Of a stretch of 64,000 bases of DNA, positions 36,548 to 44,340 are shown piece by piece. The DNA is from Mariniflexile fucanivorans (GTDB taxonomy: Bacteria; Bacteroidota; Bacteroidia; Flavobacteriales; Flavobacteriaceae). Under the pieces are notes generated by a model. It did no database searches. It was not told where the DNA came from and saw only the letters and a program-made list of their open reading frames with translations. The position numbers were made by a program, and so were the translations under genes. How positions within the stretch are numbered: position 1 is the first letter of the stretch; each line of letters begins with the position of its first letter. The stretch lies in NCBI RefSeq assembly GCF_004341235.1, contig NZ_SLUP01000006.1:267443-331442 (forward strand), given 5' to 3'.

Positions 36548-36579
36548 AAACAAATAACCAAATAAACAGATAAACTTAG
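36548..36579. repeat. Octamer array AAACNNAT, locus 5 (LOG / M1-like gap)
   Basis: Four units in register: AAACAAAT, AACCAAAT, AAACAGAT, AAACTTAG. It lies 11 bases after the LOG stop codon. Confidence 0.75.
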
Positions 36580-36647
36580 CTGCTAAGTATATTTTATTAT
36601 CTTGCAGCGCCTTTTAAATTATTAATCCTATATATGTTTAAATTAAA

Positions 36648-39479
36648 TTGAAACTACAGGTATTCAGTTGTATTCTATACAGTTTAATGTGTTATGCGAG
36701 CTTTGGTCAAAACAAAATTGATTTAAAGGCGGCTTTTGATATTGAAAATAAACAAATAAGGATATCACAAACTATCCAATATCAAAACACAACCCAAGAC
36801 GAGCTTCAAAGTATTTATTTAAACGACTGGAACAATAGTTATTCAACAAAAAAAACACCACTAGCTATTCGTTTGGCAGACGAATACAAAAATGTTTTTC
36901 ATTTAGCAAAAAATGAAGACAGAGGTTTTTCTGTCATCATATCTATCAAACAAGAGGGTGAAGATTTAGTGTTTAAACAAGTAAAAAATCAACTAGATAT
37001 TATTAAGGTTGAACTTAAAAATCCATTAAAACCTAACGAGTTTTACAACATTCAGTTAGAATATATAGTGCAAATACCAAGCGATAAGTTTACAAGTTAT
37101 GGTATTACAAATACGGGAGATTTAAACTTGAGATATTGGTATATTACACCTGCCATTTACGATGGGCAATGGCAGTACTACAGCAATAAAGATTTAGACG
37201 ATTTATACATTCCGGCTGCCGATGTGCATCTTGATATTGAGTACCCTTTAGGCTACAAATTAACTTCAGAATTAGATATAAGTAACCAATCACAATCAAC
37301 TGATAAACAATTTATTGAATTAAAAGGAAAAAATATTTTAAACACTAAATTGTTCTTAAATAAAGTTTCAACATTCAATACCATTCAAAAAGATGGTTTT
37401 TCGCTTATATCCAATATGGATGACGAAGGTTTAGACGTGATTGAGAAGGTTTTAATTACTGAAAGAGTAACAACTTTTATCCAACAGAAACTTGGAAATT
37501 ATCCACACAATCAACTTCTTTTAACAAGTATTGATTACAACAAAGACCCTTTATATGGTTTAAACTTTTTACCAAATTTCATCAAGCCATATCCCAACCA
37601 TTTTCAGTACGAATTGAAACTTTTAAAAGTAGCCCTTCGCAACTATTTAGAAAACACCCTGCTTATAAACCCTAGAACCGACCAATGGTTGCTCGATGGT
37701 ATTCAAATGTATTATTTAATTGATTACGTTGATGAGCATTACCCAAATATGAAGTTTTTAGGAGGCCTATCAGATGTTTGGGGAATTCGTTCATTTCATG
37801 CAGCCGACATGAGATTTAACGAAAAATACACCATGGCCTATATGCTAATGGCAAGAACCAATAGAGACCAGCCCTTAACAATGGCAAAAGATTCGTTGCT
37901 AAAATTCAACAATAGTATTGCCAATAAATACAAAGCAGGAATAGGTCTAAAATATTTGGATGACTTTATAAACCATGATGTCGTTGAAAACAGCTTAGCA
38001 TCATTTGTTATTGAAAACAAATTAAAACCAGTTTCAACCACAGATTTTGAAACTTATATAAAATCAAAAACAGATAAAAACATTGATTGGTTTTTTACCG
38101 ATTATTTGAACACCAGAAAGAAGATAGATTTTAAAATAAAAAAGGTACATAAAACTGAAGACTCTATTACTTTAACTATTAAAAACAAGCAAAATAACAG
38201 CATGCCTGTTTCATTATACACATTAAATAATGATAGCATCATATCAAAAACTTGGATTGAAAACATAACCGAAAACAAAACCATTACCATCCCTAGAAAT
38301 GATGCCAATAAACTGGTTTTAAATTACAATAGCATTATACCCGAAATTAATGCTCGTGACAATTGGAAATCGTTAAAAGGATTCTTTTTTAATAATAAAC
38401 CATTACAATTTAGAGTTTTTCAAGACATTGAAGACCCCTATTACAACCAAGTATTTTTTATGCCTATTCTTGAGTTTAACAACATTTATGATGGGGTTAC
38501 GCTTGGTTTTAGAGTTTACAACAAAACCGTTTTAAGAAAACTGTTTAATTATCGTTTCGAACCTCAATATTCTTTAAAATCCAAAACATTTACAGGGTCT
38601 GCAGCTGTTTTTATGACGCACTATTTAGAGAATTCCGATCTCTATGCCATTAACTACGGCATGAGTGCCGGGTATTCCTCTTATGCTGAAAATTTATTCG
38701 TTAGGCAATTATCGCCATCATTAATGTTTCTTTTTAGAGAGAAAAACGATTTTCGTTCAAATAAAAAAGAATCACTTACACTACGATATGTAGATATTAA
38801 AAGAGATAAAGATATTAATAACGTTTTAACATCAAACGAACCCAATTATGGCGTTTTTAATGCCCGTTATATTGATTCGGATGATAACTTAATAAATTTC
38901 AGTAAATGGTATACTGATGTTCAAATTGCAAAAAACTTTAGTAAGCTCTCGTTTAATTATGAATACCGCCGTTTATATGAAAGTAACAGGCAATTAAACT
39001 TACGTTTTTTTGCGGGTACATTTTTAAAAAACAATAACGACCCAAATTCCAATTACTTCAGTTTTGCATTAGATAGACCCACCGATTATTTATTTGAATA
39101 CCCCTATTTAGGACGATCGGAAGAATCAGGTATTTTTAGTCAACAATATATTGATGCCGAAGGTGGTTTTAAATCAAAATTAGATACACCTTTTGCCAAT
39201 CAATGGCTTACTACTGCAAACGCCAGCACAACCTTGTGGAAATATGTGTTGTTATATGGTGATATAGGTTTGGTTAAAAACAAATTTAATGATCCCCATT
39301 TTGTTTATGATTCTGGGATTAGAATAAATTTAGTTACCGATTACTTTGAAATTTACTTACCCATTTATTCCAATTTAGGTTGGGAAACTGGACTGCCAAA
39401 TTACGACCAAAAAATACGTTTTAAGTTTACCGTAGACCCACAAGCACTTTTAGGTTTATTTAGACGCCGCTGGTACTAA
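36648..39479 (+). CDS. Inactive M1-peptidase-like protein with C-terminal beta-barrel
   Basis: A 943-residue exported protein. The signal peptide is at 1-20 (Y-A-S-F-G-Q). Residues about 22-210 match the N-terminal beta domain of M1 (gluzincin) aminopeptidases; about 250-500 correspond to the catalytic domain, but no H-E-x-x-H is present and the usual W-L-x-E-G is W-L-L-D-G, so zinc catalysis looks lost. From about 575 to the end alternating strands and a terminal aromatic residue (R-R-R-W-Y) suggest an outer-membrane beta-barrel. The start is TTG; the nearest upstream ATG (36634) is out of frame and hits a stop after five codons. Confidence 0.75.
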   Translation: MKLQVFSCILYSLMCYASFGQNKIDLKAAFDIENKQIRISQTIQYQNTTQDELQSIYLNDWNNSYSTKKTPLAIRLADEYKNVFHLAKNEDRGFSVIISIKQEGEDLVFKQVKNQLDIIKVELKNPLKPNEFYNIQLEYIVQIPSDKFTSYGITNTGDLNLRYWYITPAIYDGQWQYYSNKDLDDLYIPAADVHLDIEYPLGYKLTSELDISNQSQSTDKQFIELKGKNILNTKLFLNKVSTFNTIQKDGFSLISNMDDEGLDVIEKVLITERVTTFIQQKLGNYPHNQLLLTSIDYNKDPLYGLNFLPNFIKPYPNHFQYELKLLKVALRNYLENTLLINPRTDQWLLDGIQMYYLIDYVDEHYPNMKFLGGLSDVWGIRSFHAADMRFNEKYTMAYMLMARTNRDQPLTMAKDSLLKFNNSIANKYKAGIGLKYLDDFINHDVVENSLASFVIENKLKPVSTTDFETYIKSKTDKNIDWFFTDYLNTRKKIDFKIKKVHKTEDSITLTIKNKQNNSMPVSLYTLNNDSIISKTWIENITENKTITIPRNDANKLVLNYNSIIPEINARDNWKSLKGFFFNNKPLQFRVFQDIEDPYYNQVFFMPILEFNNIYDGVTLGFRVYNKTVLRKLFNYRFEPQYSLKSKTFTGSAAVFMTHYLENSDLYAINYGMSAGYSSYAENLFVRQLSPSLMFLFREKNDFRSNKKESLTLRYVDIKRDKDINNVLTSNEPNYGVFNARYIDSDDNLINFSKWYTDVQIAKNFSKLSFNYEYRRLYESNRQLNLRFFAGTFLKNNNDPNSNYFSFALDRPTDYLFEYPYLGRSEESGIFSQQYIDAEGGFKSKLDTPFANQWLTTANASTTLWKYVLLYGDIGLVKNKFNDPHFVYDSGIRINLVTDYFEIYLPIYSNLGWETGLPNYDQKIRFKFTVDPQALLGLFRRRWY

Positions 39480-39598
39480 TTGTTAAAACTCTTATACTAT
39501 TACCAGTCATTTATAATTTTTATTAACAAATCAATAATTTAAAAAAATGAATGCTTTAAATTATTAAGGATTTCATAATTAATTGTATTGTTTTTTTA

Positions 39599-39630
39599 AT
39601 TGTAAAAACCGCAAACTTTAACTACTTTTG
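39599..39630 (+). promoter_or_regulatory. Bacteroidota-type promoter of the E1 dehydrogenase gene
   Basis: ATTG, 20 bases, then TACTTTTG, close to TTTG-N19-21-TAnnTTTG. It leaves a leader of about 17 bases before the start at 39653. Confidence 0.55.
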
Positions 39631-39652
39631 CAAAAGACAAAGCATTACACTT

Positions 39653-42064
39653 ATGCACTCAATTCCAGATTTGAAAAACAATATATCATTCGACGATTTT
39701 AAAGCTGAAGTTTTAAACGATTATAAAATAGCTGTAAAAAGTAGGGAATGTAGTTTATTAGGTCGTCGAGAGGTTTTAACAGGAAAAGCTAAATTTGGAA
39801 TTTTTGGAGATGGTAAAGAAGTTCCTCAATTAGCTTTGGCAAAAGCCTTTAAAAAAGGCGATTGGAGATCGGGTTACTACCGAGACCAAACCTTTATGAT
39901 GGCAATTGACGAGCTAACCATAGAGCAATTTTTTGCTGGTTTATACGCCAATACCAATTTAGAATTGGAACCTATGTCTGCAGGCCGACAAATGGGAGGG
40001 CATTTTGTTACCCATAGTTTAAACAACGATGGAAGTTGGAAAAACCTAACCAACCAATACAATTCCAGTGCCGATATATCTCCTACCGCAGCGCAAATGC
40101 CTCGTTTATTAGGGTTAGCTCAAGCATCGAAAATTTTCAGACAAGTTGAAGGGATTAATACCACCAACTTTTCGGTTAATGGTAATGAAGTCGCTTGGGG
40201 TACTATTGGAAATGCAAGTACTAGCGAAGGCTTGTTTTTCGAAACCATAAATGCCGCTGGAGTTTTACAAGTTCCTTTGGTAATTAGTATCTGGGATGAT
40301 GAATACGGAATTTCGGTACACGCCAAACACCAAACAACTAAAGAAAATATATCTGAAATTCTAAAAGGATTTCAAAGAAACGATAAACAAAAAGGCTTTG
40401 AAATACTTCGTGTTAAAGGTTGGGATTATGCTAATTTAGTAGAAACCTACCAAGAAGCAGCAGCTATTGCTCGTGAAGAGCACGTTCCTGTTTTAATTCA
40501 TGTTTTAGAATTAACACAACCACAGGGCCATTCTACATCTGGCTCGCACGAACGTTATAAAACACAAGAACGCTTAGCTTGGGAAACCCAACACGATTGT
40601 AATGCTAAAATGCGTGATTGGATTATAGAAAGCGGTATAGCCACCAATGAAACACTCTTAGAAATTGAAAGAGCCATAAAAAGGGAGGTTCGTGAAGCTA
40701 GAAAAAATGCTTGGAATACTTTTTTAAAACCTATACTTAAAGAACAAAGTGATTTAATTTCTTTATTGAAACAAGTAGCTTCAAAAAGTACAAATGGTGT
40801 TTTTATTGAAAAATTAAAAGATAATTTAGCATCCATTGATGAGCCAACAAGAAAAGATATTCTATCTACAGCAAGAAAAACATTAGTTCATTTAATTAAA
40901 GAATCTTTTTTAGAAAAAGAGCAACTTATCAATTGGATCAATAAAACCTTTGAAACTATTCAACCAAATTTCAGTTCTCATTTATATTCTGAAACCAATC
41001 GTTCTAATATCCTAATAAAAGAAATTAAACCAATTTATAGTGAAGATGCAGATCTGGTTGATGGACGTATCATTCTTCGTGATAATTTTGATAACATTTT
41101 CAGCAACTATCCAGAAGCACTTGTTTTTGGTGAAGACACAGGAAATATTGGCGATGTAAATCAAGGTTTAGAAGGTTTACAAGAAAAATATGGCGAGTTA
41201 AGAGTTGCCGATACGGGTATTAGAGAAGCTACCATTATTGGCCAAGGTATTGGCATGTCGTTACGTGGTTTGCGCCCAATTGCCGAAATTCAGTATTTAG
41301 ATTATATACTCTATGCTATTCAAATTATTAGTGACGATTTATCTACTACACATTACAGAACCAAGGGCAAACAAAAATCGCCACTAATTATTAGAACACG
41401 TGGACATCGTTTGGAAGGTATTTGGCATTCAGGTTCACAAATGGGAGGCATCTTAAATCTTATAAGAGGCGTTCATTTATTAGTACCCAGAAACATGACC
41501 AAAGCCGCAGGTTTTTACAACACACTTTTAAAAGGTGATGATCCGGCAATAGTAGTGGAATGTCTTAACGGATATAGACTTAAAGAAAAAAAACCAAGTA
41601 ATTTAAGTGCCATTCAAACCCCAATAGGCGTGGTTGAAACCATAAAAGATGGAAAGGATATTACTTTAGTCTCTTATGGTTCTACCTTACGTATTGTAGA
41701 GCAAGTGGCAAAAGATTTGTTAGCTGTTAATATTGATGCTGAAATAATTGATGTACAATCGTTATTACCCTTCGATTTAAGTCATGATATTGCTAAAAGC
41801 ATCCAAAAAACCAATCGTTTAATGGTTATTGATGAAGATGTGCCAGGAGGTGCTTCTGCTTATATTTTAAATGAAATTTTAAACATTCAAAATGCCTATC
41901 AATACTTAGATAGCCAACCTAAAACACTTACCGCAAAAGCACACAGACCAGCTTATGGAAATGATGGCGATTATTTTTCAAAACCATCTGCCGAAGATAT
42001 TTTTGAAGCTGTATATGGCGTTATGCATGAGGCAAACCCAAATGAATTCCCTAAACTACGATAG
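39653..42064 (+). CDS. Fused 2-oxoacid dehydrogenase E1 (alpha + beta)
   Basis: An 803-residue thiamine diphosphate enzyme in which E1 alpha (about 1-440) and E1 beta (about 455-803) are one chain. The alpha half shows G-I-G-N-A-S-T-S-E-G-L-F-F-E near 180 in the ThDP/metal-binding position, and G-H-S-T near 287. The beta half shows F-G-E-D-T near 490, E-x-x-I-x-G-x-x-x-G near 525 and the C-terminal transketolase domain. It probably decarboxylates branched-chain 2-oxo acids or pyruvate as the first step of a dehydrogenase complex. E2 and E3 genes are not adjacent. Confidence 0.88.
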   Translation: MHSIPDLKNNISFDDFKAEVLNDYKIAVKSRECSLLGRREVLTGKAKFGIFGDGKEVPQLALAKAFKKGDWRSGYYRDQTFMMAIDELTIEQFFAGLYANTNLELEPMSAGRQMGGHFVTHSLNNDGSWKNLTNQYNSSADISPTAAQMPRLLGLAQASKIFRQVEGINTTNFSVNGNEVAWGTIGNASTSEGLFFETINAAGVLQVPLVISIWDDEYGISVHAKHQTTKENISEILKGFQRNDKQKGFEILRVKGWDYANLVETYQEAAAIAREEHVPVLIHVLELTQPQGHSTSGSHERYKTQERLAWETQHDCNAKMRDWIIESGIATNETLLEIERAIKREVREARKNAWNTFLKPILKEQSDLISLLKQVASKSTNGVFIEKLKDNLASIDEPTRKDILSTARKTLVHLIKESFLEKEQLINWINKTFETIQPNFSSHLYSETNRSNILIKEIKPIYSEDADLVDGRIILRDNFDNIFSNYPEALVFGEDTGNIGDVNQGLEGLQEKYGELRVADTGIREATIIGQGIGMSLRGLRPIAEIQYLDYILYAIQIISDDLSTTHYRTKGKQKSPLIIRTRGHRLEGIWHSGSQMGGILNLIRGVHLLVPRNMTKAAGFYNTLLKGDDPAIVVECLNGYRLKEKKPSNLSAIQTPIGVVETIKDGKDITLVSYGSTLRIVEQVAKDLLAVNIDAEIIDVQSLLPFDLSHDIAKSIQKTNRLMVIDEDVPGGASAYILNEILNIQNAYQYLDSQPKTLTAKAHRPAYGNDGDYFSKPSAEDIFEAVYGVMHEANPNEFPKLR

Positions 42065-42079
42065 AAACCTACACTCAAA

Positions 42080-42469
42080 ATGAATAAAAAATTTAACAAT
42101 TTAGGCTTATTGATTCTTAGGTTAGGTTTTGCAGGTATGATGCTTACACATGGCATCCCCAAACTAAATTTATTATTTCAAAGTCCTATAAAGTTTGCAG
42201 ATCCTATTGGTTTTGGAGAAGTTCCATCTTTAATTTTAGCTCTAATAGGCGAAGTAGTGGCTCCAATTTTTATCATAATTGGTTTTAAAACAAGATTAGC
42301 CACTATTCCTGTTATTATTACCATGTGTGTTGCTGCTTTTGTTGTTCTTGCTGAAAAACCTTTTGACGTAAAAGAAAAAGCCATTCTGTTTTTAATTGGC
42401 TTTTTAGCTATTTTATTAATGAATGCTGGCAAATATTCTATTGACGGATTTAAAAACAAAAGCGTTTGA
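42080..42469 (+). CDS. DoxX family membrane protein
   Basis: A 129-residue inner-membrane protein with four predicted transmembrane helices (about 8-25, 47-68, 72-90 and 97-113). The DoxX features are L-G-L-L-I-L-R-L-G-F-A-G-M-M-L-x-H-G near 8-25 and G-E-V-V-A-P-I near 56. DoxX proteins are linked to quinone or redox functions, but the role of this group is not settled. Its TGA stop overlaps the TTG start of the next gene, which implies translational coupling. Confidence 0.85.
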   Translation: MNKKFNNLGLLILRLGFAGMMLTHGIPKLNLLFQSPIKFADPIGFGEVPSLILALIGEVVAPIFIIIGFKTRLATIPVIITMCVAAFVVLAEKPFDVKEKAILFLIGFLAILLMNAGKYSIDGFKNKSV

Positions 42470-42937
42470 AAGCGGCTTCAATTGTTGAAATAAAAAAGGA
42501 ATTAAGCCATAAATCTTCCGAAGAATTAGCAGAACTATGTTTACGCCTTTCAAGATTCAAAAAAGAAAATAAAGAACTTCTCACCTATTTACTTTTTGAG
42601 TCTCATAATGAAGAAGATTATATAGAATCTGTGAAAAGTTATATAGATACTCAATTTGAACAAATTAACACGGCTAGTTATTTTTACATCCGCAAAAGTG
42701 CCCGTAAAATATTAACCAACACTAAAAAAATACATTCGGTACTCACAAACCAAAGAAACTGAAGCAGAACTTCTTTTGTATTTCTGCCAAAAATTAAAAG
42801 ATTTTTCACCAAGTATTAAATACAGTACACAGTTGCAAAACATGTACAATAGGCAGGTTCTATTGATAAAAAAATTAGTTTCAACACTTCACGAAGATTT
42901 ACAATATGATTATAATTTGATGCTTGAAAGTTTGTAA
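42466..42937 (+). pseudogene. Helical hypothetical gene split by a frameshift at A7
   Basis: The frame from TTG 42466 reads as a Lys/Glu-rich helical protein to about residue 85, then meets A7 at 42724-42730 and soon ends at a TGA (42760-42762). Dropping one A restores T-K-K-Y-I-R-Y-S-Q-T-K-E-T-E and an open frame to TAA at 42935-42937, giving about 156 residues. The second part (A-E-L-L-L-Y-F-C-Q-K-L-K) continues the same helical, charged style. It is a pseudogene, a sequencing error in a homopolymer, or a site of slippage. No function is recognised. Confidence 0.75.
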
Positions 42938-43036
42938 ATTATAGCAAAATCATATCACAAATTTAATTTTTGATTTTAAAACACTAAATTAGATACAAAT
43001 TTAATTCACTGAATTCTAATTAAAAACCTTAAAATC

Positions 43037-43429
43037 ATGGAAAATACCCAACAAAATGCTGTTAGCTGGTTCGAAATTTATGTAAACGATATGCCGAGAG
43101 CTACAAAGTTCTACGAAACCGTATTTAAAACTACTTTAGAAGCACTCGCCACACCTACTAAAGAACTGGATATGACCATGCATGCATTTCCCTCAAACAT
43201 GAATACTTATGGAGCAAGTGGTGCTTTAGTAAAAATGGATGGTTTTAGTGCTGGTGGTAACAGTACCATTGTATATTTCTACAGTGACGATTGTAGTGTG
43301 GAAGAAGCCCGCATCACACCTGCTGGCGGTAAGGTTTTTACATCTAAAATGTCTATTGGTGAACACGGTTTTATTGTTTTGGGCACCGATACTGAAGGCA
43401 ACATGTTTGGAATTCACTCCATGAAGTAA
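43037..43429 (+). CDS. VOC (glyoxalase/bleomycin-resistance fold) family protein
   Basis: A 130-residue protein of the vicinal oxygen chelate fold with two beta-alpha-beta-beta-beta units. Visible are W-F-E-I-Y-V-N-D-M-P-R-A-T-K-F-Y-E near 11-27 and, in the second half, G-G-K-V-F-T-S-K near 94, H-G-F-I-V-L-G-T-D-T-E-G-N-x-F-G-I-H near 110-127. It resembles PhnB/glyoxalase-like members. Substrate and metal use cannot be read; the first metal-binding His of active glyoxalases is not obvious. Confidence 0.85.
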   Translation: MENTQQNAVSWFEIYVNDMPRATKFYETVFKTTLEALATPTKELDMTMHAFPSNMNTYGASGALVKMDGFSAGGNSTIVYFYSDDCSVEEARITPAGGKVFTSKMSIGEHGFIVLGTDTEGNMFGIHSMK

Positions 43430-43458
43430 TTTGATGAACTTTTAGTTGCTGAAAACTT

Positions 43459-43466
43459 TATATTTG
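43459..43466 (+). promoter_or_regulatory. Candidate -7 box of the methyltransferase gene
   Basis: TATATTTG fits TAnnTTTG, 26 bases before the ATG at 43493. No TTTG lies at 19-21 bases upstream. Confidence 0.4.
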
Positions 43467-43492
43467 CATCATATTAATTTAAGTATGAACAT

Positions 43493-44107
43493 ATGAAAGA
43501 AATGTGGGACAAACGATATTCCGCTGATGAATATGCCTATGGAATAGCACCTAATGTTTTCTTTAAGGATGCCATTAAGAAATATAATCTTAAAGGAAAA
43601 ATGCTATTACCGGCAGAAGGTGAAGGAAGAAATGCTGTATATGCTGCTAAAAATGGATTGGATGTAACAGCTTTCGATATTAGTTTGGAAGGCAAAAAAA
43701 AAGCTTTAAAATTATGTGAAAAAGAAAATGTAAAAATTAAGTATGAAGTTGGTGATTTTTTTGAGTTAGACATCATTAACGACAACTATGACAACGCTGC
43801 TTTAATTTTTGCACATTTTCCACCTGAAATTTTGTCAAAATACCATAAAAAAATTAGCGAGCTTATTTTGCCCAATGGCATCATATTATTAGAGGGCTTT
43901 AGTAAAGATCATTTAAAACTTTCAGCAGAAAACCCAAACTTAGGTGGTCCAAAAAATAGTGATCTTTTATTTTCAAAAGAATCTATACAAAAAGATTTTC
44001 CTGATTTTGAAATAATCCTACTTGAAGAAATACATGTTGAATTAAATGAAGGCGATTTTCACAATGGCACAGGAAAAGTGATAAGGTTTATAGGTAGAAA
44101 AAAGTAA
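43493..44107 (+). CDS. Class I SAM-dependent methyltransferase (TehB-like)
   Basis: A 204-residue Rossmann-fold methyltransferase. Motif I reads L-L-P-A-E-G-E-G-R-N-A-V-Y-A-A near 38-52 (an E-G-E-G-R-N variant typical of TehB/thiopurine-like methyltransferases), and the acidic end of strand 2 is V-T-A-F-D-I-S near 58. It opens M-W-D-x-R-Y, as this group does. Substrates in the group include tellurite, thiols and small metabolites, so a precise reaction cannot be assigned. The following 233 bases hold only the pheT promoter box. Confidence 0.85.
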   Translation: MKEMWDKRYSADEYAYGIAPNVFFKDAIKKYNLKGKMLLPAEGEGRNAVYAAKNGLDVTAFDISLEGKKKALKLCEKENVKIKYEVGDFFELDIINDNYDNAALIFAHFPPEILSKYHKKISELILPNGIILLEGFSKDHLKLSAENPNLGGPKNSDLLFSKESIQKDFPDFEIILLEEIHVELNEGDFHNGTGKVIRFIGRKK

Positions 44108-44307
44108 TTAAAAAAATAAAAATCGGCAAATTGCTTTGTACTTAGCCATCGGAATAATGATGTTTTTAAAAAGATACAGTGAAAAGCCCAAATTTTAAGT
44201 AACACCCAAAATAAAATTATCGTTTTCATCTCTATTTCCTACTTTATTATGTTCAAAAATCAGTGTTTCTAAGCATGTTTTATAAAGTTTTTTAGAAATA
44301 AAATATG

Positions 44308-44315
44308 TATTTTTG
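44308..44315 (+). promoter_or_regulatory. Candidate -7 box of pheT
   Basis: TATTTTTG fits TAnnTTTG, 25 bases upstream of the start at 44341. No good -33 element was seen. Confidence 0.4.
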
Positions 44316-44340
44316 CACACTTTAAAATAGGAATTAATCT

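Noticed and set aside
42724..42730. Programmed -1 ribosomal frameshift at A AAA AAA
   Set aside because: The downstream frame requires skipping one base (+1 direction), so a standard -1 slip would not reach it.
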